Origin: Chromatiales bacterium | Lineage (GTDB): Bacteria > Pseudomonadota > Gammaproteobacteria > Steroidobacterales > GCA-2729495 | Assembly (NCBI GenBank): GCA_002729875.1 | Contig: PBZD01000072.1 | Span: 1 to 38,332, forward strand | DNA length: 38,332 nucleotides | Reading direction: 5' to 3' | Shown here: positions 17,089 to 25,886 of the stretch, piece after piece | Layout of the letters: each line of letters opens with the position of its first letter | Position numbering within the stretch: the stretch's first letter is position 1 | Notes under the pieces: generated by a model | What the model saw: the letters and a program-made list of their open reading frames with translations, nothing else | The model's database searches: none | Told to the model about the DNA's origin: nothing | Position numbers and translations under genes: made by a program

Positions 17089-18118
17089 TATTAACAGTCG
17101 TATCGAACGGGGTGTCGAAAGGCTTTGGTACGGCACTTCCCGGTTCACCGTGTTGCTGTTGCCGTTCGCCTGGGTCTATCGGCTGATCGTTTTTGCCCGG
17201 CGCGCCGCATACCGGGTGGGTGGTTTGCGCAGCACCCGATGTTCCGTGCCGGTTATTGTGGTCGGCAATATAACGGTTGGCGGCTCCGGCAAGACGCCAC
17301 TCGTAGCCTGGCTGGTTCGTTACCTGGCCGAAGCAGGCATGCGCCCCGGTATTGTGAGTCGTGGTTATCGGGGTAGCGCCGGTCGCAACCCGGTGATCGT
17401 CACTACCGACAGTAATGTCGGCATGGTTGGCGATGAACCATTGTTGCTTGCGCGGCGCACCGGCGCACCCGTATGTGTCAGTGCTGATCGGGTTGCAGCC
17501 GTTCAGCACCTGTTGAATGAGAGCGATGTTAATGTAGTCGTTGCCGACGATGGATTGCAGCATTATCGCCTGCAACGTGATCTTGAGTTCATCGTTATCG
17601 ATGGGCAACGGGTTTTCGGCAATGGCTGGATGTTGCCGGCGGGTCCATTACGAGAGTCGACGGCCAGGCTGGCTGAAGCAGACCTCGTGTTCAGCAATGG
17701 TCAGGCGGAGGGTGTGCAGAGTTTTGTTTTTGAACTGTTACCCGGCCGGGCACATGCATTAACAGGCGCAAGAGAGCGTGATCTCGGGCAATTCAGTGGT
17801 GAATGTGTATGGGCGGTTGCCGGTATCGGCAACCCGGAACGATTCTATGAGTTACTCAGGTCATATGGTATTGATATCGAGCCGGTTGCAGTTGGCGATC
17901 ACGGTATCATTGATCTTGAGCGGTTGATTGCCCGGCATGACCGGCCGATTCTGATGACCGAGAAAGATGCAGTAAAATATTCTGCAGTATCAGTTACGGA
18001 TGCGTGGTGGGTGCCGGTCGAGGCGAACCTGTCGTCTGCAGCGGAGGCAGCCGTGGGTGAGCGAATCAGGACAATGGAGGCGGCGGTATTGAAACCAAGC
18101 TGTGCAGAATCTGAATGA
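17072..18118 (+). CDS. lpxK: tetraacyldisaccharide 4'-kinase LpxK
   Basis: Membrane-associated kinase that phosphorylates the 4' position of the lipid A disaccharide before Kdo is added. From ATG 17072 (MRSPVSINSR) it is 348 residues; the start lies 17 bp inside the end of msbA. An N-terminal helix (about 25-43) anchors it. GNITVGGSGKTPLV at about 65-78 is the Walker A, and VVADDGLQHYRL holds the family's catalytic Asp region. It forms an envelope set with msbA and kdsB, with ATGA overlap to kdsB. The small ycaR/trm112-like gene often found between lpxK and kdsB is absent. Confidence 0.95.
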   Translation: MRSPVSINSRIERGVERLWYGTSRFTVLLLPFAWVYRLIVFARRAAYRVGGLRSTRCSVPVIVVGNITVGGSGKTPLVAWLVRYLAEAGMRPGIVSRGYRGSAGRNPVIVTTDSNVGMVGDEPLLLARRTGAPVCVSADRVAAVQHLLNESDVNVVVADDGLQHYRLQRDLEFIVIDGQRVFGNGWMLPAGPLRESTARLAEADLVFSNGQAEGVQSFVFELLPGRAHALTGARERDLGQFSGECVWAVAGIGNPERFYELLRSYGIDIEPVAVGDHGIIDLERLIARHDRPILMTEKDAVKYSAVSVTDAWWVPVEANLSSAAEAAVGERIRTMEAAVLKPSCAESE

Positions 18119-18873
18119 CGGCCGGTGGATTCAGAGTTGTTATTCCGGCGCGCTATGCGTCGACGCGATTTCCCGGAAAAGCGCTGGCAATCCTGGGCGG
18201 TAAGCCGATGATTCGTCACGTTTACGATCAGGCATGTGCCAGTGGTGCGTTACAGGTCGTGATTGCGACAGATGATTCGCGCATTGCCAGTGTGGCGGAT
18301 GGATTCGGTGCTGAGATTGCCATGACCAGCGTCGATCACGAATCGGGTAGCGACAGGATTGCCGAGGTTGCACGTGACCGGGGATGGGATCATGACGATA
18401 TTGTCGTCAATGTGCAGGGCGATGCGCCACTGATTTCCGCTGCAAGTATCGATCTCGTTGCAGCGTTACTCAGCGCTCATGATTCCGCATCATTGGCAAC
18501 CCTGTGTGCAGCGCTGGATGATCCGGATGATATCCATGATCCGAATATCGTCAAGGTAGTGTTTGACCGGGCTGGCCGGGCTCTGTATTTCAGCCGTTCA
18601 CCAATACCGGCTGTTGCCCATACCGGCAAGCCGCCGAACTGTTTCTGGTGGCATATCGGAATTTATGCTTATCGCGTTTCTGCCTTACTGGAGTTGGCGC
18701 AAACGCCGAGTTGTGAACTGGAGCGCGCGGAAAAGCTGGAACAATTGCGGGCGCTGCATACTGGTATGGAAATTCGAATCAGTGTTGCAACAGCGTTGCC
18801 GGGTCCCGATATCAATACACCGGAAGATCTTGAAGCAGCCGAGCGGTTCATTGCGAAAGGGCGGCCTGCATGA
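18115..18873 (+). CDS. kdsB: 3-deoxy-manno-octulosonate cytidylyltransferase KdsB
   Basis: Cytoplasmic enzyme that activates Kdo to CMP-Kdo, the donor for the inner core of lipopolysaccharide. The 252-residue protein opens with VVIPARYASTRFPGKALAILGGKPMI (nucleotide-binding RxxSTRxPGK motif) and includes NVQGDAPLI, the family's metal-binding DxP region, and YFSRSPIP. It overlaps lpxK by the ATGA and the next gene by ATGA as well, indicating one operon and coupled translation. Confidence 0.96.
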   Translation: MTAGGFRVVIPARYASTRFPGKALAILGGKPMIRHVYDQACASGALQVVIATDDSRIASVADGFGAEIAMTSVDHESGSDRIAEVARDRGWDHDDIVVNVQGDAPLISAASIDLVAALLSAHDSASLATLCAALDDPDDIHDPNIVKVVFDRAGRALYFSRSPIPAVAHTGKPPNCFWWHIGIYAYRVSALLELAQTPSCELERAEKLEQLRALHTGMEIRISVATALPGPDINTPEDLEAAERFIAKGRPA

Positions 18874-19358
18874 AAATTTTATTTGTTTGCATGGGCAATA
18901 TCTGTCGTTCACCGCTGGCGGAAGGACATTTTCGGCAATTGTTGACCGAGCGGGCAGGTCACCTGGGCATCAGTGTCGATTCGGCTGGTACCTATGGCTA
19001 TCACGTTGGTTCACCTCCCGATGTGCGGGCTCAGGAGGCAGCAAGGCGCCGCGGTATCGACATTTCAATGCTGGCGGCCCGTAGCGTCATTGAGTCTGAT
19101 TTCGCCCACTTTGACTACATTCTTGCCATGGATCAGGATAATTTGACTGATCTGCTGGAACAAGCTGATCCGGTTTACCATGACAGGATTCGCCTGTTTC
19201 TGGATTATTCGCCGGACCATGCCGGGACGGATGTGCCGGATCCGTATTACGGTGGCAAGACCGGTTTCGAACGGGTGCTGGATCTGATCGAAATCGCGGC
19301 CGCTGGTCTGCTTGCCGAACTTGAGCAGGCCATGACGGGGAAGCCTGACCCGCGTTAG
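18870..19358 (+). CDS. low-molecular-weight protein-tyrosine phosphatase
   Basis: Cytoplasmic phosphatase that hydrolyses phosphotyrosine. The P-loop C-x5-R is CMGNICR at residues 7-13, and the general-acid Asp is in DPYYGG at residue 124. The 162-residue length is normal. It overlaps kdsB by 4 bp and converges with rne with a 4-bp overlap of the stops. In other bacteria a phosphatase here is linked to kdsB (in Pseudomonas as ptpA). No tyrosine kinase or polysaccharide export genes are nearby, so its substrate cannot be inferred from context. Confidence 0.92.
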   Translation: MKILFVCMGNICRSPLAEGHFRQLLTERAGHLGISVDSAGTYGYHVGSPPDVRAQEAARRRGIDISMLAARSVIESDFAHFDYILAMDQDNLTDLLEQADPVYHDRIRLFLDYSPDHAGTDVPDPYYGGKTGFERVLDLIEIAAAGLLAELEQAMTGKPDPR

Positions 19359-21847
19359 CGGTCACGCCTCCCGTTTCCCTTGCCACTGCCGGATGACCAC
19401 ACGGTGTAGGTGGCTGATGAGGTGGGTTTGGGGGCATTTTCCCATGGCAGTTTGCGCTCGCTGCCTGGGTTTGATTGTGCAGCTTCTGCTGGTGATTTTG
19501 CGGCAGCGGGTTGGTCAGCTGATTGCTTTGCTGACGGATAAGTCTGCGTCTCTGTTGCCACCTTTTGTTCAGCCTTTGACGGTCTGGATTGGGTGGATTG
19601 CTGATCTGCTTTGGGTGACGCTGCAGCAGGTGTCGGTGGCGAGGATGGCTGTACCGCAGGCGGTTGCTGATTAGCAGCAGGTGGGGCCGCATCCGCTGCT
19701 TGCTTGCTGGTTTCAGGTACTGGCTGAACCTTGTGCTGATCGTCTTTGGGCGGGTTTGATTTCGCTGCGCCCTGCTGTGTAGCTGAATTTTGCGCCATGG
19801 CATCCTTCTGCTCACGCCCGGTATTAGCGCCCGAACGCCGCCGTCGCCGTCGGTTTCTCGATTTGCCGCTCTTGGCCTGATGTTCCTGTTTTTTATCGTT
19901 GGGTTTGGGTTTCTCAGCAGCACTTTGCTGAGTATTATTGTTGGTGTTTTCTTCATCACGATTGCGGTTTTTATTATTGTTGCGGGATTTTGAATCACGT
20001 CCTTGCTGGCTGCGGCCCCCGCCTTGTTTGTTGCGGCTACGTGAGCGGTTGTCACGGTGTCGGCCTGTGTTACCGCGATTGCCTCTGCGGTTGTCCTGGG
20101 ACCTGGTTCGTGACGACGAGCCTGATGTCTTTTTCTGAGCTGGTTTCTGTCCGGAGCCGAACAGGGCAGCCCAGAGCCGTACGAACAGACCCGGGCGTTG
20201 CGCAGATGTTTTTTGCCGTGCTGCCGGTTTTGGCGGTGGCGAATCCGGGCCGGTGGTCTTGATGGCGGGTATTTCGACCTTGGCTTCGGTTAACTCACCG
20301 GGTAGCGATTCAGGGACAACTTCCTCATGGCTGGTGAGCTGGTAGCTGGCGCCGGTGTTCTCCCGCAGTTCGGTCTGGTCTTTGCGGACCCGCCGAAGCG
20401 AATAATTAGGTGTTTCAAATTCGGAATTCGCTATAAGAATGACCTGAATATTTTCACGATCTTCAATCTTGCGAATCCAGTCGCGTTTCTCGTTCAACAG
20501 GTAGGTTGCAACACTAACCGGTAACTGGGCGATGACATTTGCGGTCTGGTCTTTGCGTGCTTCCTCACCAACCAGGCGCAGAATCGACAGCGACAGTGAT
20601 TCGATGCTGCGAATATTGCCGATGCCGTTGCAACGCGGACAAACCTGGTGCGCCGATTCGCCCAATGACGGGCGTAAGCGCTGGCGCGACATTTCCAGCA
20701 GGCCAAAGCGGGAAATACGTCCGAGCTGTACGCGCGCCCGGTCAGACCGGACAGCGTTACGCAGCCGGTTTTCGACATCGCGCTGGTTGCGGGTCGGGCC
20801 CATATCGATAAAGTCGATGACGATCAGGCCGCCTAGATCACGTAGCTTGAATTGACGGGCAATTTCGTCGGCGGCTTCAAGATTTGTTGCCAGTGCCGTG
20901 GCTTCAATGTCACTGCCTTTTGTGGCGCGTGCCGAATTGATGTCGATCGCTACCAGCGCTTCGGTATGGTCGATGACGATGCTGCCGCCCGACGGCAGGT
21001 TTACGGAATGCGTAAATGCCGATTCGATCTGGCTCTCGATCTGGTAGCGGGTGAACAGTGGCGATGGATCTGCGTACAGCTTGAGTTTGTGCTGGTTATG
21101 AGGCATTGCATGCGCCATGAAGTCGCGAGCTTCAGCGAAAGTTTTATCGCTGTCGATCAGGATTTCACCAATGTCCGCATTCAGGTGGTCACGAATGGCA
21201 CGGATGATGGCGTTGCTGTCCTGAAAGATCAGGGCCGGACCTGGCGTCGAATCGACGGCAGTAATAATAGATTCCCAGATTCCCTTCAGGTAGTCGAGAT
21301 CCCAGGTTAATTCTTCATTGGATCGGCCGACTCCGGCGGTACGGATGATGACGCCCATGCCGTTCGGGATATTCAGTTCCTGCAGGGCGTCACGGATCTC
21401 ATCACGATCATCGCCGGTGATACGCCGGGATACGCCACCTGCACGCGGGTTGTTCGGCATCAGGACGATAAATCGGCCGGCGAGGCTGATAAATGTCGTC
21501 AGTGCAGCGCCCTTATTGCCGCGCTCTTCTTTTTCAATCTGCACGAGCACGTCCTGACCTTCCTTCAGAACCTCGCGGATATTGATGCGAGAGCCGGAAT
21601 CCGGTTCGCTGGAAAAATAGATCTTGGAGATTTCCTTAAGTGGCAGGAATCCGTGTCGTTCTGCGCCGTAGTTGACAAAGGCGGCATCGAGACTGGGCTC
21701 GACCCGGGTGATTTTGCCTTTGTAAATATTGGCTTTTTTCTGTGCCCTGGATGAGAGTTCGATATCCAGATCGATGAGTTTCTGACCATCGACCATGGCC
21801 ACGCGCAACTCTTCTTCCTGAGTTGCATTGATTAGCATTCTTTTCAT
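19355..21847 (-). CDS. rne: ribonuclease E
   Basis: Endoribonuclease at the core of the degradosome, attached to the inner membrane in many gammaproteobacteria. The N-terminal catalytic half is full: S1 domain (about 36-120), catalytic Asp302 ([11 protein letters not shown]) and Asp345 (VIDFIDMGP) and the zinc-link CPRCNGIG at 403. The C-terminal half (about 500-830) is low-complexity, rich in Arg, Asn, Gln, Pro, with basic clusters ([10 protein letters not shown]) typical of the RNA- and partner-binding scaffold, ending [24 protein letters not shown]-like. It is divergent from rluC across a long leader and converges with the phosphatase gene. Confidence 0.95.
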   Translation of the reverse strand: MKRMLINATQEEELRVAMVDGQKLIDLDIELSSRAQKKANIYKGKITRVEPSLDAAFVNYGAERHGFLPLKEISKIYFSSEPDSGSRINIREVLKEGQDVLVQIEKEERGNKGAALTTFISLAGRFIVLMPNNPRAGGVSRRITGDDRDEIRDALQELNIPNGMGVIIRTAGVGRSNEELTWDLDYLKGIWESIITAVDSTPGPALIFQDSNAIIRAIRDHLNADIGEILIDSDKTFAEARDFMAHAMPHNQHKLKLYADPSPLFTRYQIESQIESAFTHSVNLPSGGSIVIDHTEALVAIDINSARATKGSDIEATALATNLEAADEIARQFKLRDLGGLIVIDFIDMGPTRNQRDVENRLRNAVRSDRARVQLGRISRFGLLEMSRQRLRPSLGESAHQVCPRCNGIGNIRSIESLSLSILRLVGEEARKDQTANVIAQLPVSVATYLLNEKRDWIRKIEDRENIQVILIANSEFETPNYSLRRVRKDQTELRENTGASYQLTSHEEVVPESLPGELTEAKVEIPAIKTTGPDSPPPKPAARQKTSAQRPGLFVRLWAALFGSGQKPAQKKTSGSSSRTRSQDNRRGNRGNTGRHRDNRSRSRNKQGGGRSQQGRDSKSRNNNKNRNRDEENTNNNTQQSAAEKPKPNDKKQEHQAKSGKSRNRRRRRRSGANTGREQKDAMAQNSATQQGAAKSNPPKDDQHKVQPVPETSKQAADAAPPAANQQPPAVQPSSPPTPAAASPKADQQSTQSRPSKAEQKVATETQTYPSAKQSADQPAAAKSPAEAAQSNPGSERKLPWENAPKPTSSATYTVWSSGSGKGNGRRDR

Positions 21848-21849
21848 AA

Positions 21850-21876
21850 GCCCCGGTACTCAATATGTTGCGGGGC
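21850..21876 (-). promoter_or_regulatory. hairpin covering the presumed rne ribosome-binding site
   Basis: GCCCCG and CGGGGC pair over a 15-base loop, and the stem ends two bases before the rne ATG. The GGGG of the 3' arm is the only ribosome-binding-like run upstream, so folding would hide it. This fits translational control of rne, a known theme for the gene, but no experimental link is implied. Confidence 0.45.
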
Positions 21877-22082
21877 ACCCGGCAAGGCATGATTCAGGGA
21901 TTACGCCAGATGGCGAAATACGCAAACCTTACAAACCTGCCACTGTGGCGGTCGGTCCTGAGGTCATTTCCTGATTGTTTCTTTCCAAGAGAACAACTCT
22001 ATACAGTTAATGTAACTCTCGAATTTCCTTGCATAACGGAGAAAGATAAACTCTCAATCCGTTGAACAGATACCCGGTTTCT

Positions 22083-22099
22083 GGTCTGCCCGGCAGACC
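22083..22099. repeat. 17-bp inverted repeat in the rne leader
   Basis: GGTCTGCC, one base, then GGCAGACC: a perfect 8-bp inverted repeat, equal on both strands. It is 12 bp from the larger palindrome. Either an RNA hairpin of the rne leader or a protein-binding site. Confidence 0.5.
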
Positions 22100-22110
22100 T
22101 TAACTTAGGC

Positions 22111-22132
22111 GAACGCAATATATATTGCGTTC
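22111..22132. repeat. perfect 22-bp palindrome in the rne/rluC intergenic region
   Basis: Eleven bases GAACGCAATAT are followed directly by their reverse complement. As RNA of either strand it folds into a strong AU-topped hairpin. As DNA it is a possible dimeric-protein operator. Its place about 265 bp from the rne start and 130 bp from the rluC start suits either role. Confidence 0.55.
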
Positions 22133-22264
22133 ACAATGAATTTGTCTTGACCACATTTTTGGTCGCAAACACACAATATAGTGCATCAGCGTTAATATAA
22201 CAGTGCACGGGCAGCGCATCAATCAGAGATTCAAAGGGTAAAACCGCTGTTGCCAGCTGAAATT

Positions 22265-23215
22265 ATGGAAAAAAACACCCCCAAACAAGCCGCGCAGATG
22301 GTTACGGTTGAACAGGATGAGGCCGAGCGTCGTCTTGATAATTTCCTGCTGTCCCGGCTCAAGGGCGTACCCAGATCACGAATTTACAAAATGATCCGTT
22401 CCGGTGAGGTGCGGGTTAATAAGGGTCGGGCTAAACCGGACCGGCGACTGTGCTGCGGCGACCGGGTACGGATACCGCCGGTCAGGATCGGTATTGTTGA
22501 ACCAGTGCGCCGGGGAGGGCGGGATTCTGCACGCTGGCTGGAAGATCGGATTCTCTACGAAGACCGGGATCTGCTGGTACTCGATAAACCTTCCGGGCTG
22601 GCGGTACATGGAGGCAGCGGGGTTGCTTTCGGTGCCATCGAGTTGTTGCGCATGCTGCGCGGCGAGCATGACCGGCTGGAACTCGTTCACCGGCTTGATC
22701 GTGATACGAGTGGCTGCCTGCTGGTAGCCAAACGGCGGCCCGCGCTCCGGCATCTGCATGAACTGTTTCGTAATGGTGAGGTGCAAAAGTGCTATACCGC
22801 GTTGCTGCTCGGCAACTGGAAAGGCGGTAACCTGATCGTTGACGAGCCGCTGTTAACCACTCAGCGGCGTAATGGTGAGCGCCATGTCAAAGTATCCGCA
22901 CAAGGCAAGCGGGCACGTACCCGGTTTGTTCCGCAACAGTCATATGCCGGTGCGCAATTGACCAGCATCGAACTTGAGACAGGGCGGACCCACCAGATCC
23001 GGGTACATGCAGCCCATCTTGGTCATCCCGTAGCAGGAGATCGACGTTACGGTGCGGATAAAGACCGGGTGGTTGATGAGTCGGGTCTGCAGCGGCTGTT
23101 CCTGCATGCCGCAACGCTGGTATTTGAGAGTCCCAGGGGTGATCGGGTTATTCGCGCTGAAAGCCCGCTAGACGAGCATCTGGCGGCGGTGCTGGAAAAA
23201 ATGGATCAGGATTAA
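22265..23215 (+). CDS. rluC: 23S rRNA pseudouridine synthase RluC
   Basis: RluA-family enzyme; in Escherichia coli RluC makes pseudouridines at 955, 2504 and 2580 of 23S rRNA. It has an N-terminal S4 domain (RLDNFLLSRLKGVPRSRIYK) and the catalytic domain with HRLDRDTSGCLLVAK, whose Asp in RLDRDTSG is the nucleophile, and ETGRTHQIRVHAAHLGHPV. I use ATG 22265 (316 residues); a TTG at 22250 would add five. The rne-rluC divergent pairing seen in other gammaproteobacteria supports RluC over the related RluD or RluA. Confidence 0.92.
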   Translation: MEKNTPKQAAQMVTVEQDEAERRLDNFLLSRLKGVPRSRIYKMIRSGEVRVNKGRAKPDRRLCCGDRVRIPPVRIGIVEPVRRGGRDSARWLEDRILYEDRDLLVLDKPSGLAVHGGSGVAFGAIELLRMLRGEHDRLELVHRLDRDTSGCLLVAKRRPALRHLHELFRNGEVQKCYTALLLGNWKGGNLIVDEPLLTTQRRNGERHVKVSAQGKRARTRFVPQQSYAGAQLTSIELETGRTHQIRVHAAHLGHPVAGDRRYGADKDRVVDESGLQRLFLHAATLVFESPRGDRVIRAESPLDEHLAAVLEKMDQD

Positions 23216-23238
23216 ATAGTGGCAGCGCACTCGACCGG

Positions 23239-23823
23239 TTAAATGACGCCGTGTTTGCGCAATTGGCCGGCGAGCCAGATCAGTGGCAGGCCCTGCAGAC
23301 CGGTCGGGTCTTGTGATTCGATGCTGTCGAACAGAATGACACCGCGGGATTCAACTTTGAAGCTGCCGGCGCAGTCGTATGGCTGGTCGAATTGCAGATA
23401 ACTTTCGATCTCGGCGGTGCTGAGGTCACGAAAGCGGACAATGGTTTTATCGAGATGAGACTCATAGTGGTCATAATCAGGCCAGATCAGTGCCACGGCA
23501 GTATAAAAAATGACCTCCTGACCCGAACAGCGTTGCAACTGATGGATCGCCCGTTCATGAGAACCCGGCTTGTGGAGGATCTCAGTGCCACATGCCGGGA
23601 CCTGGTCGCTGCCGATAATAGCGTTACCGGGGCGGTCAGCCCGGCAGGCCTGTGCCTTGGTCTCCGCGAGGCGTACGGCCATCTCGGCAGGAGATTCGCC
23701 AGTCAGCCGGGCCTCGTCAACTTGCGGTGACAGGCTCTCGAAATCTGCTAATAGTCGTCCCAGAAGCTGGCGCCGATATACGGAACTTGAAGCCAGTACA
23801 ACCGATGTGGACGATATTGCCAT
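23239..23823 (-). CDS. maf: nucleotide pyrophosphatase of the Maf/YceF family
   Basis: Hydrolyses non-canonical nucleoside triphosphates; E. coli YceF prefers 7-methyl-GTP. From ATG 23823 the protein is 194 residues. ASSSVYRRQLL, the PQVDE motif, SDQV and the AGSFKVE segment match YceF-type Maf. An upstream in-frame ATG (23850) would add nine residues without homology. The gene is divergent from yceD with 58 bp between starts, as in other gammaproteobacteria (yceF-yceD-rpmF). Confidence 0.9.
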   Translation of the reverse strand: MAISSTSVVLASSSVYRRQLLGRLLADFESLSPQVDEARLTGESPAEMAVRLAETKAQACRADRPGNAIIGSDQVPACGTEILHKPGSHERAIHQLQRCSGQEVIFYTAVALIWPDYDHYESHLDKTIVRFRDLSTAEIESYLQFDQPYDCAGSFKVESRGVILFDSIESQDPTGLQGLPLIWLAGQLRKHGVI

Positions 23824-23881
23824 GATTTGCAACCTACAGGATTTTGACACGCTCAGCCACCAAACTTAGAATTGATCGCTT

Positions 23882-24448
23882 ATGCTCAGTGAATGTGTCG
23901 ATTCTGCCCGATTAGCCGAGCTGGCGAGAAACGGAACCGGTCAGGGGTTTAGCCTGTCGGTAAAGAATTTGGCCAGATTGTCAGCCTGTCTTTACCAGGT
24001 CGATGAAGATGAATCCGGTGCCCGGCAGGACAGTTCAGAGCTGGCTGTAGAGATGAAATTTGATGTCGGCCCCGAAGGTTTTCCACGGCTGACGATGGCG
24101 ATAACGGGATGTTTGAGCCTGCCATGCCAACGGTGTCTTGAACTCGTAGCGTGGCCGGTGCAAATCGAGACCCGTTTATCCATACTGGACAATGATGAGC
24201 AGACGCAGTTAATCGCCAGTCCGTTTGACAGCATTTTGGTAAATGCAGACGGACTGGATATCGAAACTGTTATAGAGGATGAGATTTTGGCCGCATTGCC
24301 AATGGCGCTGGCGCATCGGAATGGCTCGGGATGCAGGCAGGCAGGCGGAGAAGAAAGTGATTCGGCAAAACAGACAGAGCTGATGCAAAAGCCGTTTGCA
24401 AACCTGGCCAATTTGGTAGGTGGCCGGAAAAGTGACGTCGATGATTAA
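23882..24448 (+). CDS. yceD: YceD/DUF177 family protein
   Basis: A 188-residue cytoplasmic protein of the YceD family, found before rpmF in most proteobacteria. The YceD family is linked to 23S rRNA accumulation and ribosome assembly in some organisms; the exact role is not established. The conserved CQRCLE motif sits near residue 83, and IEDEILAALPMAL is the family's acidic motif. It leads the yceD-rpmF-plsX-fabH operon with 21 bp to rpmF. Confidence 0.9.
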   Translation: MLSECVDSARLAELARNGTGQGFSLSVKNLARLSACLYQVDEDESGARQDSSELAVEMKFDVGPEGFPRLTMAITGCLSLPCQRCLELVAWPVQIETRLSILDNDEQTQLIASPFDSILVNADGLDIETVIEDEILAALPMALAHRNGSGCRQAGGEESDSAKQTELMQKPFANLANLVGGRKSDVDD

Positions 24449-24469
24449 GGTTTTGAGAGGAAATTTATT

Positions 24470-24658
24470 ATGGCAGTACAAAAAAGCAGGGTGACACCCC
24501 GACGGCGTGGCAACCGGCGTTCACACGATAGCCTGAAAAAACCGACTTTATCGGTTGACCCAACGACCGGAGAGTCACATTTGCGCCACCACGTAAGTCC
24601 TGACGGTTTTTATCGTGGGCGCAAGGTCATTGAAACCCCGGAAGAAGATATTGACTAG
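24470..24658 (+). CDS. rpmF: 50S ribosomal protein L32
   Basis: Small ribosomal protein of 62 residues, opening [19 protein letters not shown] and ending with the [11 protein letters not shown] stretch typical of proteobacterial L32. It lacks the zinc-ribbon cysteines, as usual in this group. GAGAGGAAA upstream of the ATG gives a strong ribosome-binding site, and it is followed by a 201-bp spacer before plsX. Confidence 0.95.
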   Translation: MAVQKSRVTPRRRGNRRSHDSLKKPTLSVDPTTGESHLRHHVSPDGFYRGRKVIETPEEDID

Positions 24659-24669
24659 TTGGTCCGGAT

Positions 24670-24685
24670 AGCCTGCAATCAGGCT
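24670..24685 (+). other. hairpin in the rpmF-plsX spacer
   Basis: AGCCTG, a CAAT loop, then CAGGCT. No T-run follows, so it is not a plain terminator. It could mark an attenuating or processing site between the highly expressed rpmF and plsX. The rest of 24659-24859 shows nothing further I can support. Confidence 0.35.
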
Positions 24686-24859
24686 GACTCCGTTCATCTT
24701 TGGGGGCGGTTTGACTCATTCACACGATCCATGTCCCGGTTCGGCGTATGCCGGCCGGATTGTTCATGTGCATGCAAACTCTGGTGCACAGGGTTGATTT
24801 GCGGGGATAATATCGACAGGGTGCTCACAGCACGTTGAGGAATCATGGTAGGAGGAAAG

Positions 24860-25870
24860 GTGGTTGATCCTGTAACTATTGCCATTGATGCGATGAGCGG
24901 GGATGTCGGTGTTGATGTGACAGTGCCAGCAGGTTTGACGATGTTGCGGGCAAACAATGCACTGCGCCTGGTATTGGTCGGCAAGCAGGAATTGATCGAG
25001 CCTTACCTGGACAAGTCCGGTGTTTTGAGTGAGCGCGTTGTGGTTCATGATGCACGTGAAGTGGTCGAGATGGATGATCGTCCGGCGGACGCGATGCGCA
25101 AAAAGAAAGATTCATCGATGCGTATTGCGATTAACCTTGTCGCTGAAGGTGCCGCTAGCGCCTGTGTTAGCGCTGGTAATACAGGCGCACTGATGGCAAC
25201 CGGCCGATTTGTGCTAAAGACAGTTCCCGGTATCGATCGGCCCGCAATCATGGCCGGCCTCCCAACCCGGTTTGGCCGCATTCACATGCTTGATCTTGGC
25301 GCCAATTCCGGTTGTACGGCCGAACAGTTGTTCCAGTTTGGCATCATGGGTTCGGTCGTCGTGCAGGATATCGAAGGAATTGACCGACCCGGTGTAGGCT
25401 TGCTGAATATCGGTGCGGAAGCGATCAAGGGCAATGATACAGTTCGCGAGGCAGCGACAATGCTTGCCGACAGTGATTTGAATTACGTTGGTTTTATTGA
25501 GGGAGATGCAATCAGCGAACTTAAAGCCGATGTCGTCGTCTGCGATGGTTTTAACGGCAATGTTGCACTGAAGGCAATGGAAGGCACGGCACATCTGGTG
25601 CGTCATTTTCTGATTGAGGAATTCAAATCCAGTCTGTATGGCCGGTTGGCCGGCCTGGTTGCGCGACCGGTGTTGCGTTCATTGGCAAAACGTGTGGATC
25701 CGCGTCGATACAATGGCGCCAGTTTGGTCGGTTTAAACGGTATCGTGATTAAAAGTCACGGCGGTGCCGATGCGCTCGCATTTCAACAGGCAATCCGGGT
25801 AGCCATGCTTGAAGTTAATAAAGATGTTCCGGAGCAGATACGTTCTTTAATGGAGGAGCAGGGTCACTGA
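24860..25870 (+). CDS. plsX: phosphate acyltransferase PlsX
   Basis: Converts acyl-ACP to acyl-phosphate, the donor for glycerol-3-phosphate acylation in phospholipid synthesis. AIDAMSGD, SAGNTGALMATG, DLGANSGC, GNVALKAMEG and the KSHGGAD segment match PlsX, and the length of about 336 is usual. AGGAGG at 24850-24855 precedes GTG 24860 by four bases, and the protein then begins just before the first strand as in relatives; ATG 24845 is the alternative. It is followed closely by fabH. Confidence 0.9.
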   Translation: MVDPVTIAIDAMSGDVGVDVTVPAGLTMLRANNALRLVLVGKQELIEPYLDKSGVLSERVVVHDAREVVEMDDRPADAMRKKKDSSMRIAINLVAEGAASACVSAGNTGALMATGRFVLKTVPGIDRPAIMAGLPTRFGRIHMLDLGANSGCTAEQLFQFGIMGSVVVQDIEGIDRPGVGLLNIGAEAIKGNDTVREAATMLADSDLNYVGFIEGDAISELKADVVVCDGFNGNVALKAMEGTAHLVRHFLIEEFKSSLYGRLAGLVARPVLRSLAKRVDPRRYNGASLVGLNGIVIKSHGGADALAFQQAIRVAMLEVNKDVPEQIRSLMEEQGH

Positions 25871-25886
25871 CTCGATCCGCACACAT

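Larger units (their letters stand above)
21848..22264. other. 417-bp shared leader/promoter region of rne and rluC
   Basis: There is no gene I can support here. In Escherichia coli rne has a long 5' untranslated region through which the enzyme regulates its own message, and this region is the equivalent. It contains three notable inverted repeats (listed separately) plus a 5-bp stem near 21911 (CGCCA/TGGCG) and one near 22149 (GACCA/TGGTC). I find no convincing sigma-70 promoter by eye on either strand; the T/A-rich stretch 22165-22200 is a plausible site for both. Confidence 0.55.

Noticed and set aside
19087-20055. A 322-codon minus-strand frame with many Pro, Gln and Arg
   Set aside because: It lies in a different frame of rne's low-complexity C-terminal half and has no ribosome-binding site or family motif; it is a shadow of rne.
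22111-22132. The 22-bp palindrome as a phage or element attachment site
   Set aside because: No integrase, tRNA gene or second copy of the sequence is visible nearby, so an attachment site is not supported.
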